The notes: generated from the letters alone by a model not told the origin. Positions 12,408 through 21,958 are shown, counted from the first letter of the stretch. The stretch: DNA of 64,000 bases from Streptomyces endocoffeicus (GCF_016741935.1 NZ_JAERRG010000011.1:248001-312000); one strand, 5' to 3'. Program-made: numbers and translations.

Positions 12408-12536
12408 GGCGAAGACCCTACGACCCGCCACCGACAGCCGGACGCATACCATCGACGTTCGAGCCCCCGGCACTGCATGATCGTGGGGACCGTATCAAAA
12501 AGAAGGGTGCGACCGAGCATCCGACGAGGGGACACC

Positions 12537-13787
12537 GTGGACAACAGCGGGCAGCGGCAGTCCGACAACGGGGAATCGGACCGCGCGACCGAGCCCGAGG
12601 GCGGTAAGCAGCCGCGCCCACGGGACGTGGGCGGCGGCATTCTCATGGGCCGGCCCTTCGGCGTGCCCGTGTACGTCTCGCCCAGCTGGTTCCTGGTCGC
12701 CGCCCTCATCACCTGGGTCTTCGGCGGCCAGCTCGACCGGGTGCTGCCCGAGCTCGGCGCCGCCCGGTATCTGGTCTCGCTCTTCTTCGCGGTGGCCTTC
12801 TACGCCTCGGTGCTGGTGCACGAGCTCGCCCACACCGTGGCCGCGCTCCGCTTCAAGCTGCCGGTGCGCCGGATCCAGCTGCAGTTCTTCGGCGGGGTCT
12901 CGGAGATCGAGAAGGAGACCGAGACCCCCGGCCGGGAGTTCGTGCTCGCCTTCGTCGGCCCGCTGCTCTCCCTGGTCCTGTCGGGCGTGTTCTACCTCGG
13001 CATGATGGTCGTGGAGCCCGGCACCGTGCCCGGAGTGCTGCTCGCCGGGCTGATGATCTCCAACCTGATCGTGGCCGCGTTCAACCTGCTGCCCGGGCTG
13101 CCGCTGGACGGCGGGCGGATGCTGCGCGCCGTCGTCTGGAAGATCAGCGGCAGGCCCATGACCGGCACCGTCGCCGCCGCCTGGAGCGGCCGCGCGCTCG
13201 CCGTCGCGGTGCTCATCGGGCTGCCGCTGCTCACCCAGGCGGGCGGGCTCGGCGACGAGCCCAAGAGTTTCGGCAGCGTCGACTCGCTCACCGACGCGCT
13301 GCTGGCCGCCATACTCGCCGCGATCATCTGGACCGGCGCGGGCAACAGCCTGCGGATGGCCCGGCTGCGGGAGCGGCTGCCGGACCTGCGCGCCCGTACG
13401 CTCACCCGGCGCGCCGTCCCCGTGGCGGCCGACACCCCGCTCTCCGAGGCGCTGCGCCGGGCGAACGAGGCCGGGGCCCGCGCCCTGGTCGTGGTGGACG
13501 GCCACGGCGCCCCGACCGCCGTGGTGCGCGAGGCGGCCATCGTGGGGATCCCCGAGCACCGCCGCCCCTGGGTCGCGGTCAGCGGTCTCGCCCAGGATCT
13601 CAAGGACGGTATGCGGGTCTCCGCCGAGCTCACCGGCGAGGAACTGCTGGACACCCTGCGGGCCACCCCGGCCACCGAGTACCTGGTGATCGAGGAGACC
13701 GGCGAGATCTACGGGGTGCTCTCCACGGCCGATGTCGAGCGCGCCTTCGTGGCGGCGATGGCCAGGACGCCCTCCGGCCGCTCCTGA
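12537..13787 (+). CDS. M50 (site-2 protease family) membrane metalloprotease with C-terminal CBS region
   Basis: Predicted intramembrane zinc protease of 416 aa. The active site HELAH (His95, Glu96, His99) lies in the second hydrophobic segment. The third ligand is in LLPGLPLDGGRML near residue 190. About six membrane segments fill residues 45-290. The last 120 residues look like a CBS pair (VPVAADTPLSEALRRANEAG, then EYLVIEETGEIYGVLSTADV). The GTG at 12537 was chosen for the upstream GAGGGG; an ATG 60 bp earlier is in frame but lacks a ribosome site. It is divergent from the RecB-like gene and is followed 50 bp later by trmI. Confidence 0.9.
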   Translation: MDNSGQRQSDNGESDRATEPEGGKQPRPRDVGGGILMGRPFGVPVYVSPSWFLVAALITWVFGGQLDRVLPELGAARYLVSLFFAVAFYASVLVHELAHTVAALRFKLPVRRIQLQFFGGVSEIEKETETPGREFVLAFVGPLLSLVLSGVFYLGMMVVEPGTVPGVLLAGLMISNLIVAAFNLLPGLPLDGGRMLRAVVWKISGRPMTGTVAAAWSGRALAVAVLIGLPLLTQAGGLGDEPKSFGSVDSLTDALLAAILAAIIWTGAGNSLRMARLRERLPDLRARTLTRRAVPVAADTPLSEALRRANEAGARALVVVDGHGAPTAVVREAAIVGIPEHRRPWVAVSGLAQDLKDGMRVSAELTGEELLDTLRATPATEYLVIEETGEIYGVLSTADVERAFVAAMARTPSGRS

Positions 13788-13837
13788 GGCCCCCGGGCGT
13801 GGTCCGGGCACGGCGAAGTGCCCGGTAGGCTGTTCAC

Positions 13838-14878
13838 ATGTCCGAACCGACCGGTGCCGCCCGCCGTCGCGGGCCCTTCCAGGTCGGGGACCAGGTCCAG
13901 CTCACCGACCCCAAGGGACGCCACTACACCTTCACGCTCGAGTCCGGGAAGAACTTCCACACCCACAAGGGATCCTTCCCCCATGACGAGCTGATCGGCG
14001 CCCCCGAGGGAACCGTCGTGCGCACCACGGGAAACGTCGCGTATCTCGCGCTGCGCCCCCTGCTCCCCGACTATGTCCTGTCCATGCCACGCGGTGCCGC
14101 CGTGGTCTACCCCAAGGACGCGGGGCAGATCCTGGCGATGGCCGACATCTTCCCCGGCGCACGTGTCGTCGAGGCGGGCGTCGGCTCCGGCTCGCTCTCC
14201 ACGTTCCTGCTGCGGGCCATCGGCGACCAGGGCATGCTGCACTCCTACGAGCGCCGGGCCGACTTCGCCGAGATCGCCGCCCAGAACGTCGAGCGCTACT
14301 TCGGCGCCCCGCACCCCGCCTGGCGGCTCACCGTCGGTGACCTCCAGGACAACCTCAGCGACACCGACGTGGACCGCGTGATCCTGGACATGCTCGCCCC
14401 CTGGGAGTGCCTGGAGCCGGTGTCCAAGGCGCTCGTCCCCGGCGGCATCCTGTGCGCGTACGTCGCCACCACCACCCAGCTCGCCCGCACCGTGGAGGCC
14501 ATCCGCGAGCACGGCACCTTCAACGAGCCGTCGGCCTGGGAGACCATGGTGCGCACCTGGCACGTGGAGGGCCTGGCGGTACGGCCCGACCACCGCATGA
14601 TCGGCCACACCGGCTTCCTGCTCACCGCCCGCCGGCTCGCGGACGGTGTGGAGCCCCCGATGCGCCGCCGCAGGCCCGCCAAGGGTGCCTACGGCGAGGA
14701 CTACGTGGGCTGGGGCACCGCCAAGGACACCGGTGCCGCCAAGGACACCGGGGCTGCCAAGGACATCGGCAACGCCGAGGACACCGGTGCCATGGACGCC
14801 TCAGGAGGCGACCGGCGCCCCTCCGGCGGCCAGGACACCTCTTCCGGCGGCCAGGACACCCCCTCCGGCGACGCCTGA
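13838..14878 (+). CDS. trmI: tRNA (adenine-58-N1)-methyltransferase TrmI
   Basis: SAM-dependent m1A58 methylation of tRNA. The 346 aa include an N-terminal beta domain (GDQVQLTDPKGRHYTFTL), then SAM motif I VVEAGVGSGSLS near residue 108 and motif IV VILDMLAPWE near residue 180. The core ends near residue 285. The remaining 60 residues are a low-complexity tail with repeated AKDTGA units and SGGQDT units, absent from typical family members of about 280-300 aa. The gene sits just upstream of the proteasome block, as in other actinobacteria. Confidence 0.92.
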   Translation: MSEPTGAARRRGPFQVGDQVQLTDPKGRHYTFTLESGKNFHTHKGSFPHDELIGAPEGTVVRTTGNVAYLALRPLLPDYVLSMPRGAAVVYPKDAGQILAMADIFPGARVVEAGVGSGSLSTFLLRAIGDQGMLHSYERRADFAEIAAQNVERYFGAPHPAWRLTVGDLQDNLSDTDVDRVILDMLAPWECLEPVSKALVPGGILCAYVATTTQLARTVEAIREHGTFNEPSAWETMVRTWHVEGLAVRPDHRMIGHTGFLLTARRLADGVEPPMRRRRPAKGAYGEDYVGWGTAKDTGAAKDTGAAKDIGNAEDTGAMDASGGDRRPSGGQDTSSGGQDTPSGDA

Positions 14879-14946
14879 CGGCCCTCCGGGACCCGTCCGA
14901 CGGCCACCCGAGGCCCGTCCGGCGGAAACCGGCGCCACAACGGCTC

Positions 14947-14989
14947 GGCGCGGCCACCGAATTCCCCGTGTGAGGGCGGTGGCCGCGCC
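14947..14989 (+). terminator. Terminator after trmI
   Basis: GGCGCGGCCACCG (14947-14959) and CGGTGGCCGCGCC (14977-14989) form a perfect 13-bp stem with a 17-nt loop, 68 bp after the trmI stop. Confidence 0.7.
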
Positions 14990-15053
14990 CCTGTGAGATG
15001 TGGCACGATGCGGGTCATCTCCCGCCTCAGCCCCTCACATGGAGTCATCCCGC

Positions 15054-15641
15054 GTGCAGCCTCTGGGCCCGGATCTCGCGCACACCCAACCCCGTCCGGT
15101 GCACTGGGTGGCGACCGCGGCCGCCGTGGCCGCGGTCATCGCCGGAGGGTCGTTCTTCCAGCCCTCCGACGCCAAGGCCACCACGTCCACCACCGCCTCC
15201 GCGCCGGGCACCGGGGGGCTCCCGGCCGCCAAGGCTCCCGACCCCCGCGCCGCGGACTATCCGATGAACTGCGGACGGGCCCGGCCCGACGTCGTCGACC
15301 GGGGCTCGGCGGACCTGGACGGGGACGGGCGGCCGGAGACCGTCGCCGTGGTGCGCTGCCGGACCGCTTTCGGCACCCCGCCCAGCGGCGTCTATGTGCT
15401 CTCCCAGCCGACCGGCCACGCGGGCGCCGCGCCCCGCGTGGTGGCCACCTTCGTGGATCCGAAGGAAGGGATGAGCATCAGCGATTTCGCGGTGCGCGGA
15501 AAGAGGGTTTCGGCCACGTTGCTGGGATACTCGTCGGCCAAGGTCCCGCGGTGCTGTCCGGATCTGCAGCGCAAGGTCAACTGGCGGTGGCGGGACGGAA
15601 AGTTCGTACTGAAAGCGCTGCCGGTGCCGGGGAGTGTGTGA
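15054..15641 (+). CDS. Exported or membrane-anchored protein of unknown function
   Basis: Unrecognised protein of about 195 aa. Residues 20-42 are hydrophobic (VATAAAVAAVIAGGSFF) and act as a signal or anchor. A Thr/Ser/Ala linker follows, then a domain with DRGSADLDGDGRPETVAVVRC, which resembles an FG-GAP/VCBS calcium loop. Cys residues in NCGRARP, VRCRTAF and RCCPD could form disulfides outside the cell. GTG at 15054 is preferred because GGAG lies 9 bp before it; an ATG at 15039 is the alternative. It may be translated convergently with the ferredoxin gene, 18 bp away. Confidence 0.7.
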   Translation: MQPLGPDLAHTQPRPVHWVATAAAVAAVIAGGSFFQPSDAKATTSTTASAPGTGGLPAAKAPDPRAADYPMNCGRARPDVVDRGSADLDGDGRPETVAVVRCRTAFGTPPSGVYVLSQPTGHAGAAPRVVATFVDPKEGMSISDFAVRGKRVSATLLGYSSAKVPRCCPDLQRKVNWRWRDGKFVLKALPVPGSV

Positions 15642-15659
15642 GCGGTTACTCGCGGTGTG

Positions 15660-15950
15660 TCACTCCGCGTCGGGTCCGTAGACCTCGACCCGGTCCGTGA
15701 CGCGGCGTACATGGATGCAGTCGCCGGGGCACTCCTTGGCGGAATCCCTGACCTCGGTCAGCAGGGCCAGGGGGACCGGGGTGGTCGCGCCCTTCTCCTG
15801 CAGCAGCTCATCGTCGGCGCTCTTGACGTAGGCTAGACCGTCGATGTCGAGTTCGAAGACCTCGGGAGCGTACTGGGCGCAGATGCCGTCCCCGGTGCAC
15901 AGATCCTGGTCGATCCAGACCTCAAGACCGCCGAGCTCCTCGTTCCGCAC
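15660..15950 (-). CDS. Small ferredoxin (3Fe-4S / P450-type)
   Basis: Electron carrier of 96 aa. The cluster motif is CTGDGICAQYAPEVF near residues 18-32, with a distal CPGDCI near residue 78, the arrangement of actinobacterial ferredoxins that serve cytochromes P450. The GTG start at 15950 is placed by the AGGAGGGGG ribosome site 6 bp upstream; the frame extends only 11 codons further. No P450 is in the window. The gene is conserved next to the proteasome block in Streptomyces, so it may have a housekeeping partner. Confidence 0.88.
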   Translation of the reverse strand: MRNEELGGLEVWIDQDLCTGDGICAQYAPEVFELDIDGLAYVKSADDELLQEKGATTPVPLALLTEVRDSAKECPGDCIHVRRVTDRVEVYGPDAE

Positions 15951-16207
15951 GGTGTGCCCCCTCCTGTTCCTTCGATACGCCATTCAACATTGTCTAAATA
16001 TCGCCAACGCTGACGGGTGTTGACCGTGTCGACGATACAACCGCTCGCTTTCCGATGTTGTTGGGTGGGTATTCACCTGGCGTGAGGGAGTGCGCAAGGG
16101 TGAAGATCGGACACACGCCGACCGGGTTTGTGATCTAGGGGTTTCAACCCGCACCGGCCCAGGTAGGGTCAGGAAGCGTCCAGCTCCCCTTGGAGGAGGT
16201 GAGGACC

Positions 16208-17974
16208 GTGGCAGCCCACGACGACGACATCAACCGCGGCATCCGGCCGGGGCGGGGGTCTGACGACCCTGCCGGCCAGGTTGCCTATCTCGAGCAGGAA
16301 ATCGCCGTCCTGCGCCGCAAGCTCGCCGACTCTCCGCGTCATACGAGGATTCTCGAAGAGCGGATCGTCGAGCTGCAGACCAATCTGGCGGGAGTCTCCG
16401 CACAGAACGAGCGGCTCGCGAACACACTCCGTGAGGCCCGCGACCAGATCGTGGCCCTCAAGGAGGAGGTCGACCGGCTCGCCCAGCCGCCGGCCGGTTT
16501 CGGAGCCTTTCTGCAGGCGAACGAGGACGGCACGGCGGACATCTTTACCGGGGGCCGTAAACTCCGGGTGAATGTCAGCCCAAGTGTCGAGCTCGACGAC
16601 CTCAAGCGCGGCCAGGAGGTCATGCTCAACGAGGCGCTCAACGTGGTCGAGGCCATGGAGTACGAGCGCGCCGGGGACATCGTCACCCTCAAGGAAGTCC
16701 TTGAGGACGGCGAGCGCGCCCTGGTGATCGGGCACACCGACGAGGAGCGGGTGGTGCGGCTGGCGGAGCCGCTGCTGAGCACCACCATCCGGCCCGGTGA
16801 CGCCCTGCTGCTCGAGTCCCGGTCCGGCTATGTCTACGAGGTGGTACCGAAGAGCGAGGTCGAGGAGCTCGTCCTCGAAGAGGTGCCGGACATCGACTAC
16901 AACAAGATCGGCGGTCTGGGAAACCAGATCGAGCTGATCCGCGACGCGGTCGAGCTCCCGTATCTCTACCCCGACCTCTTCAAGGAGCACGAACTGCGGC
17001 CGCCCAAGGGTGTGCTGCTGTACGGCCCGCCCGGCTGCGGTAAGACGCTGATCGCCAAGGCCGTGGCCAACTCCCTTGCCAAGAAGGTCGCCGAGGTGAC
17101 CGGCAAGCCCGCGGGGAAGAGCTTCTTCCTCAACATCAAGGGCCCCGAGCTGCTCAACAAGTACGTCGGTGAGACGGAGCGGCACATCCGGCTGGTCTTC
17201 CAGCGGGCTCGGGAGAAGGCCAGCGAGGGCACGCCCGTCATCGTCTTCTTCGACGAGATGGACTCCCTCTTCCGCACCCGTGGCTCCGGGGTCAGCTCGG
17301 ACGTGGAGAACACCATCGTCCCCCAGCTGCTCTCCGAGATCGACGGCGTGGAGGGCCTGGAGAACGTGATCGTCATCGGTGCCTCCAACCGCGAGGACAT
17401 GATCGACCCCGCGATCCTGCGCCCCGGCCGCCTCGATGTGAAGATCAAGATCGAGCGTCCGGACGCCGAGGCCGCCAAGGACATCTTCTCGAAGTACCTG
17501 ACGGAGTCCCTGCCGATCCACGGCGACGACCTCTCCGAGCACGGCGGGTCGCCCAAGGCCGCCATCGGCGGGATGATCCAGTCGGTGGTCGAGCAGATGT
17601 ACACCGAGTCCGAGGAGAACCGCTTCCTGGAGGTCACCTACGCCAATGGCGACAAGGAAGTCCTCTACTTCAAGGACTTCAACTCCGGCGCCATGATCCA
17701 GAACATCGTGGACCGCGCCAAGAAGATGGCGATCAAGGATTTCCTGGACCACAACCAGAAGGGCCTCCGGGTCTCCCATCTGCTCGCCGCCTGCGTGGAC
17801 GAGTTCAAGGAGAACGAGGACCTGCCCAACACCACGAACCCGGACGACTGGGCCCGGATCTCCGGCAAGAAGGGCGAGCGGATCGTCTACATCCGCACCC
17901 TGGTCACCGGAAAGCAGGGCGCGGACACCGGACGCTCCATCGACACGGTGGCGAACACCGGTCAGTACCTGTAA
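16208..17974 (+). CDS. arc: Proteasome-associated AAA ATPase ARC (Mpa homologue)
   Basis: Hexameric unfoldase that recognises pupylated proteins and feeds them to the 20S proteasome, 588 aa. The N-terminal coiled coil is about 20-78 (YLEQEIAVLRRKLAD onward) and binds Pup. Tandem OB domains follow, then the AAA module with Walker A GPPGCGKT near 273 and Walker B IVFFDEMD near 346. The C-terminus is GQYL, the Gln-Tyr-Leu type tail that opens the proteasome gate. The GTG start at 16208 follows GGAGGTGAGG. First gene of the pupylation block, 260 bp before dop. Confidence 0.96.
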   Translation: MAAHDDDINRGIRPGRGSDDPAGQVAYLEQEIAVLRRKLADSPRHTRILEERIVELQTNLAGVSAQNERLANTLREARDQIVALKEEVDRLAQPPAGFGAFLQANEDGTADIFTGGRKLRVNVSPSVELDDLKRGQEVMLNEALNVVEAMEYERAGDIVTLKEVLEDGERALVIGHTDEERVVRLAEPLLSTTIRPGDALLLESRSGYVYEVVPKSEVEELVLEEVPDIDYNKIGGLGNQIELIRDAVELPYLYPDLFKEHELRPPKGVLLYGPPGCGKTLIAKAVANSLAKKVAEVTGKPAGKSFFLNIKGPELLNKYVGETERHIRLVFQRAREKASEGTPVIVFFDEMDSLFRTRGSGVSSDVENTIVPQLLSEIDGVEGLENVIVIGASNREDMIDPAILRPGRLDVKIKIERPDAEAAKDIFSKYLTESLPIHGDDLSEHGGSPKAAIGGMIQSVVEQMYTESEENRFLEVTYANGDKEVLYFKDFNSGAMIQNIVDRAKKMAIKDFLDHNQKGLRVSHLLAACVDEFKENEDLPNTTNPDDWARISGKKGERIVYIRTLVTGKQGADTGRSIDTVANTGQYL

Positions 17975-18233
17975 CACCGCGGTCCGGCTGCGGATGTCCT
18001 GGACGGGGCATCCGCAGCCGGATGCGCTTTTCGGACCGCATTCTTCGTATGAGTCCTACGAGCCCGACCGGAGCAATGACTGTAATGATCTCCGCAGCAC
18101 CGCTTGGCCGTTCTAGGCTCTTCGGTACCGCAGTATCGCGGCACGGGGGATCGGGGCCCGCGGATGGACCGGGAGCGCAGCGGTACTTGAGCGCCGACCC
18201 CAGCCGGGGGCGGCGCCGGGCAAGGAGGGCCGC

Positions 18234-19745
18234 ATGACCGTACGGCGCGTAATGGGAATCGAGACGGAGTACGGGATCTCCGTCCCGGGGCACCCGAACG
18301 CCAATGCCATGCTCACCTCATCCCAGGTCGTCAACGCCTACGCGGCGGCGATGCACCGGGCGCGCCGCGCCCGCTGGGACTTCGAGGAGGAGAACCCGCT
18401 GCGGGACGCCCGCGGATTCGACCTCGCGCGTGAGTCCGCCGACGCCAGCCAGCTCACGGACGAGGACATCGGCCTGGCCAATGTGATCCTCACCAATGGC
18501 GCGCGGCTCTATGTGGACCACGCCCACCCCGAGTACTCCGCCCCCGAGGTCACCAACCCCCGGGACGCGGTGCTCTGGGACAAGGCCGGCGAGCGCATCA
18601 TGGCCGAGGCCGCGCTGCGCGCCGCCGAGCTGCCCGGCGGCCAGCCCATCCACCTCTACAAGAACAACACCGACAACAAGGGCGCCTCCTACGGCACGCA
18701 TGAGAACTACCTGATGAAGCGGGAGACCGCCTTCTCGGACATCGTGCGCCACCTGACGCCCTTCTTCGTCTCCCGCCAGGTCGTCACCGGCGCGGGCCGC
18801 GTCGGCGTCGGCCAGGACGGCCATGAGCACGGCTTCCAGATCAGCCAGCGGGCGGACTACTTCGAGGTCGAGGTCGGCCTGGAGACCACGCTCAAGCGCC
18901 CGATCATCAACACCCGCGACGAGCCGCACGCCGACGCCGAGAAGTACCGCCGGCTCCATGTGATCATCGGCGACGCCAACCTCTCCGAGCTGTCGACGTA
19001 CCTCAAGCTGGGCACCACCGCCCTGGTGCTGTCGATGATCGAGGACGGCTTTATCGCCGTGGACCTCGCGGTGGACCAGCCGGTGCGCACCCTGCACCAG
19101 GTCTCGCACGATCCGACGCTGCGCCGTCTCGTCACGCTGCGCAGCGGCCGTACGCTTACCGCGGTGCAGCTCCAGATGGAGTACTTCGAGCTCGCCCGCA
19201 AATACGTCGAGGACCGCTACGGCGCGGACGCCGACGAGCAGACCCGGGACGTCCTGGCCCGCTGGGAGGACGTGCTGAACCGGCTGGAGCGCGACCCCAT
19301 GAGCCTGTCCGGCGAGCTGGACTGGATCGCCAAGCGGGAGCTGCTCGAGGGCTACCGCCGCCGCGACGCCCTGGAATGGGACGCGGCCCGGCTCCATCTG
19401 GTGGACCTGCAGTACGCCGACGTGCGCCCGGACAAGGGCCTGTACAACCGGCTGGTGGCCCGCGGCAAGATGAAGCGGCTGCTGGAGGACCAGGACATCG
19501 CACGTGCCCAGAACAAGCCCCCGGAGGACACCCGCGCCTACTTCCGCGGCCGCTGCCTGGAGCAGTACGCGGACGACGTGGCCGCGGCCTCCTGGGACTC
19601 GGTGATCTTCGACCTGCCGGGTCGTGACTCTCTGCAACGGGTTCCCACCCTGGAGCCGCTGCGCGGCACCCGCAACCACGTCAAGGAGTTGCTGGACCGC
19701 TGCCGCACGGCCGAGGACCTGGTCCGGGTGCTGTCCGGAGGCTGA
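18234..19745 (+). CDS. dop: Pup deamidase/depupylase Dop
   Basis: Converts the C-terminal Gln of Pup to Glu and also removes Pup from substrates; cytoplasmic, 503 aa. Carboxylate-amine ligase fold with GIETEYGI at residues 8-15, the HAHPEYSAPEV segment with the Asp nucleophile region (NPRDAVLWDKAG), YKNNTDNKGASYG and IINTRDEPHADAEKYRRLH. The long insertion near residues 35-80 (VVNAYAAAMHRARRAR onward) is the Dop loop that distinguishes it from PafA. It lies 135 bp upstream of pup. Confidence 0.96.
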   Translation: MTVRRVMGIETEYGISVPGHPNANAMLTSSQVVNAYAAAMHRARRARWDFEEENPLRDARGFDLARESADASQLTDEDIGLANVILTNGARLYVDHAHPEYSAPEVTNPRDAVLWDKAGERIMAEAALRAAELPGGQPIHLYKNNTDNKGASYGTHENYLMKRETAFSDIVRHLTPFFVSRQVVTGAGRVGVGQDGHEHGFQISQRADYFEVEVGLETTLKRPIINTRDEPHADAEKYRRLHVIIGDANLSELSTYLKLGTTALVLSMIEDGFIAVDLAVDQPVRTLHQVSHDPTLRRLVTLRSGRTLTAVQLQMEYFELARKYVEDRYGADADEQTRDVLARWEDVLNRLERDPMSLSGELDWIAKRELLEGYRRRDALEWDAARLHLVDLQYADVRPDKGLYNRLVARGKMKRLLEDQDIARAQNKPPEDTRAYFRGRCLEQYADDVAAASWDSVIFDLPGRDSLQRVPTLEPLRGTRNHVKELLDRCRTAEDLVRVLSGG

Positions 19746-19880
19746 AATGCCCTTGGGCCGGGAATCATCGAGGTGGCCTCCGTGCGTTGTAGCGAGTGGG
19801 AGGCCGATGTCGGACCCTGCTTGTAGGGTCTGATCTTGAGACCGATCGAATCAGCGGGCGAACCGAGCGGGGTGAGGGAA

Positions 19881-20099
19881 ATGGCGACCAAGGACACCGG
19901 CGGCGGTCAGCAGAAGGCGTCGCGCTCGACCGAAGAGGTCGAGGAGCAGACGCAGGACGCACAGGCCGCGGACGACCTCAAGGAGCGGCAGGAGAAGCTC
20001 TCGGACGACGTCGACTCCGTGCTGGACGAGATCGACGACGTACTCGAGGAGAACGCGGAGGACTTCGTGAGGTCTTTCGTCCAGAAGGGCGGGCAGTAA
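19881..20099 (+). CDS. pup: Prokaryotic ubiquitin-like protein Pup
   Basis: 72-residue, disordered protein tag. It has the acidic C-terminal half and ends in FVQKGGQ. The terminal Gln must be deamidated by Dop before PafA can attach Pup to lysines. The ATG at 19881 is preceded by GTGAGGGA; the frame extends upstream but lacks any Pup-like sequence there. It is separated from prcB by a strong hairpin, which may set Pup levels above proteasome levels. Confidence 0.97.
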   Translation: MATKDTGGGQQKASRSTEEVEEQTQDAQAADDLKERQEKLSDDVDSVLDEIDDVLEENAEDFVRSFVQKGGQ

Positions 20100-20111
20100 G
20101 GCGCGTCTTCT

Positions 20112-20146
20112 CCGTCCTGCGTCCCCGCGGAGGGGACGCAGGACGG
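20112..20146 (+). terminator. Strong hairpin between pup and prcB
   Basis: A perfect 15-bp stem, CCGTCCTGCGTCCCC (20112-20126) with GGGGACGCAGGACGG (20132-20146) and a 5-nt loop. It lies 13 bp after pup and 62 bp before prcB. It has no U-tract, which is common for Streptomyces terminators. Confidence 0.7.
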
Positions 20147-20208
20147 ATGACTTCCATGGCCAGGGGTATGGTCCGTGCATCATTTCAAGATCTGGTGGAA
20201 GGAAACGT

Positions 20209-21054
20209 GTGGAAGCCAACACTCGTAGCACAGGGCGTCTGCCGGCTGCCTTCCTGACGCCCGGCTCCTCGTCGTTCATGGACTTCCTGGGCGACCACTC
20301 GCCCGAGCTGCTTCCGGGGAACCGTCCGCTGCCCCCGGTGCAGGGCGCCATCGAGGCCCCCCACGGCACCACCATCGTGGCGGTGACCTTCTCCGGCGGT
20401 GTGGTGCTCGCCGGTGACCGCCGCGCCACCATGGGCAATGTCATCGCGCAGCGTGATATCGAGAAGGTCTTCCCCGCCGATGAGTTCTCGGCGGTCGGGA
20501 TCGCGGGGACCGCCGGTATCGCGGTGGAGATGGTCAAGCTCTTCCAGCTGGAGCTGGAGCACTTCGAGAAGGTCGAGGGCACCGTGCTCTCGCTCGAGGG
20601 CAAGGCGAACCGGCTGTCGACCATGATCCGCGGCAACCTCGGCATGGCGATGCAGGGTCTTGCCGTGGTCCCGCTCTTCGCGGGGTGGGACGTCGACCGG
20701 GAGAAGGGCCGCATCTTCTCCTACGACGTGACCGGGGGGCGTTCGGAGGAGCGCGGCTTCGCCGCCACCGGCTCGGGCTCGATGTTCGCCCGGGGCGCGC
20801 TCAAGAAGCTCTATCGCGAGGATTCGACCGAGGAGCAGGCCGCCACGGCCGTGCTCCAGGCGCTCTATGACGCCGCCGACGACGATTCGGCCACCGGAGG
20901 GCCGGATCTCGCCCGCCGCATTTATCCGATCATCACCTCCCTCACCGAGGACGGTTTCAAGAGGTTCAGCGAGGACGAGGTGTCCGAACTCGCCCGCGCC
21001 ATCCATGAACGGCGCCTCGAAGAGCCGGACGGCCCCCGCGCCGCCCTGCTCTGA
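20209..21054 (+). CDS. prcB: 20S proteasome beta subunit PrcB
   Basis: Catalytic subunit of the proteasome, 281 aa including a propeptide. Autocleavage in APHG|TTIVAVTF exposes Thr54 as the N-terminal nucleophile. The family's GDRRAT and the internal Lys of IEKVFPAD follow. The GTG start at 20209 is preceded by GGAAGGAAA. It is followed by prcA 54 bp later; the beta-before-alpha order is the usual actinobacterial one. Confidence 0.96.
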   Translation: MEANTRSTGRLPAAFLTPGSSSFMDFLGDHSPELLPGNRPLPPVQGAIEAPHGTTIVAVTFSGGVVLAGDRRATMGNVIAQRDIEKVFPADEFSAVGIAGTAGIAVEMVKLFQLELEHFEKVEGTVLSLEGKANRLSTMIRGNLGMAMQGLAVVPLFAGWDVDREKGRIFSYDVTGGRSEERGFAATGSGSMFARGALKKLYREDSTEEQAATAVLQALYDAADDDSATGGPDLARRIYPIITSLTEDGFKRFSEDEVSELARAIHERRLEEPDGPRAALL

Positions 21055-21108
21055 TCGGGACGGTCCTACCGGAATGCATTCGCCAATGACAGAAGGGACG
21101 GACAGCCG

Positions 21109-21876
21109 GTGACGACGCCGTTCTATGTTTCTCCTCAGCAGGCCATGGCCGACCGAGCGGAATACGCCCGTAAGGGCATCGCGCGCGGCCGCAGCGTGGT
21201 CGTGCTGCAGTACGCCGACGGCATCGTCTTCGTTGCGGAGAACCCGTCCCGCGCGCTGCACAAGGTCAGTGAGATCTATGACCGGATCGCCTTCGCGGCG
21301 GTCGGTAAGTACAACGAATTCGAGAATCTGCGCATCGGCGGTGTCCGTTACGCCGATCTGCGTGGCTATACCTATGACCGCGAGGATGTCACGGCCCGCG
21401 GGCTGGCGAACGTCTACGCCCAGACCCTGGGCACGATCTTCTCCAGCGCCGCCGAGAAGCCGTACGAGGTCGAGCTGATCGTCGCCGAGGTCGGGGAGGG
21501 CCCCGAGGACGACCAGATCTACCGGCTTCCGCACGACGGCTCCATCGTGGACGAGCACGGCTCGGTCGCCGTCGGTGGCAACGCCGACCAGATCAGCAGC
21601 TACCTCGACCAGCGCCACCGGGACGGCATGACCCTTGCCGAGGCCCTCAAGCTGGCCGTCGACTCGCTCTCCCGTGACAACAACGGCGGGGAGCGCAGCC
21701 TCACCGCCGAGCAGCTCGAGGTCGCGGTCCTGGACCGCAACCGCCCGCAGAAGCGCAAGTTCAAGCGCGTCCTGGGCGGCCAGCTCTCCCGGCTCCTGGA
21801 GCCCGGGGAGGGCGAGACCGACGCGGAGGCGCCGGCCGAGTCCTCGGAGGAGTCCTCCTCGGAATCCGAGGACTGA
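21109..21876 (+). CDS. prcA: 20S proteasome alpha subunit PrcA
   Basis: Structural subunit forming the gated outer rings, 255 aa. It begins MTTPFYVSPQQAMADRAEYARKG-like, matching actinobacterial alpha subunits whose N-terminal segment gates the pore. The last 30 residues are a Glu/Ser-rich acidic tail. The GTG start at 21109 has AGAAGGGA upstream. Conserved position after prcB. Confidence 0.95.
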   Translation: MTTPFYVSPQQAMADRAEYARKGIARGRSVVVLQYADGIVFVAENPSRALHKVSEIYDRIAFAAVGKYNEFENLRIGGVRYADLRGYTYDREDVTARGLANVYAQTLGTIFSSAAEKPYEVELIVAEVGEGPEDDQIYRLPHDGSIVDEHGSVAVGGNADQISSYLDQRHRDGMTLAEALKLAVDSLSRDNNGGERSLTAEQLEVAVLDRNRPQKRKFKRVLGGQLSRLLEPGEGETDAEAPAESSEESSSESED

Positions 21877-21901
21877 CCCACCCGCCGTTTTTCTCTCACC
21901 G

Positions 21902-21935
21902 CCACCGCCGCCCCGGCCCACCGGGGCGGCGGTGG
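21902..21935 (+). terminator. Terminator after prcA
   Basis: CCACCGCCGCCCCGG (21902-21916) and CCGGGGCGGCGGTGG (21921-21935) form a perfect 15-bp stem with a 4-nt loop between convergent prcA and the LacI-type gene. Confidence 0.75.
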
Positions 21936-21958
21936 GCGTTATGGGGTCCGGGCCCGGG

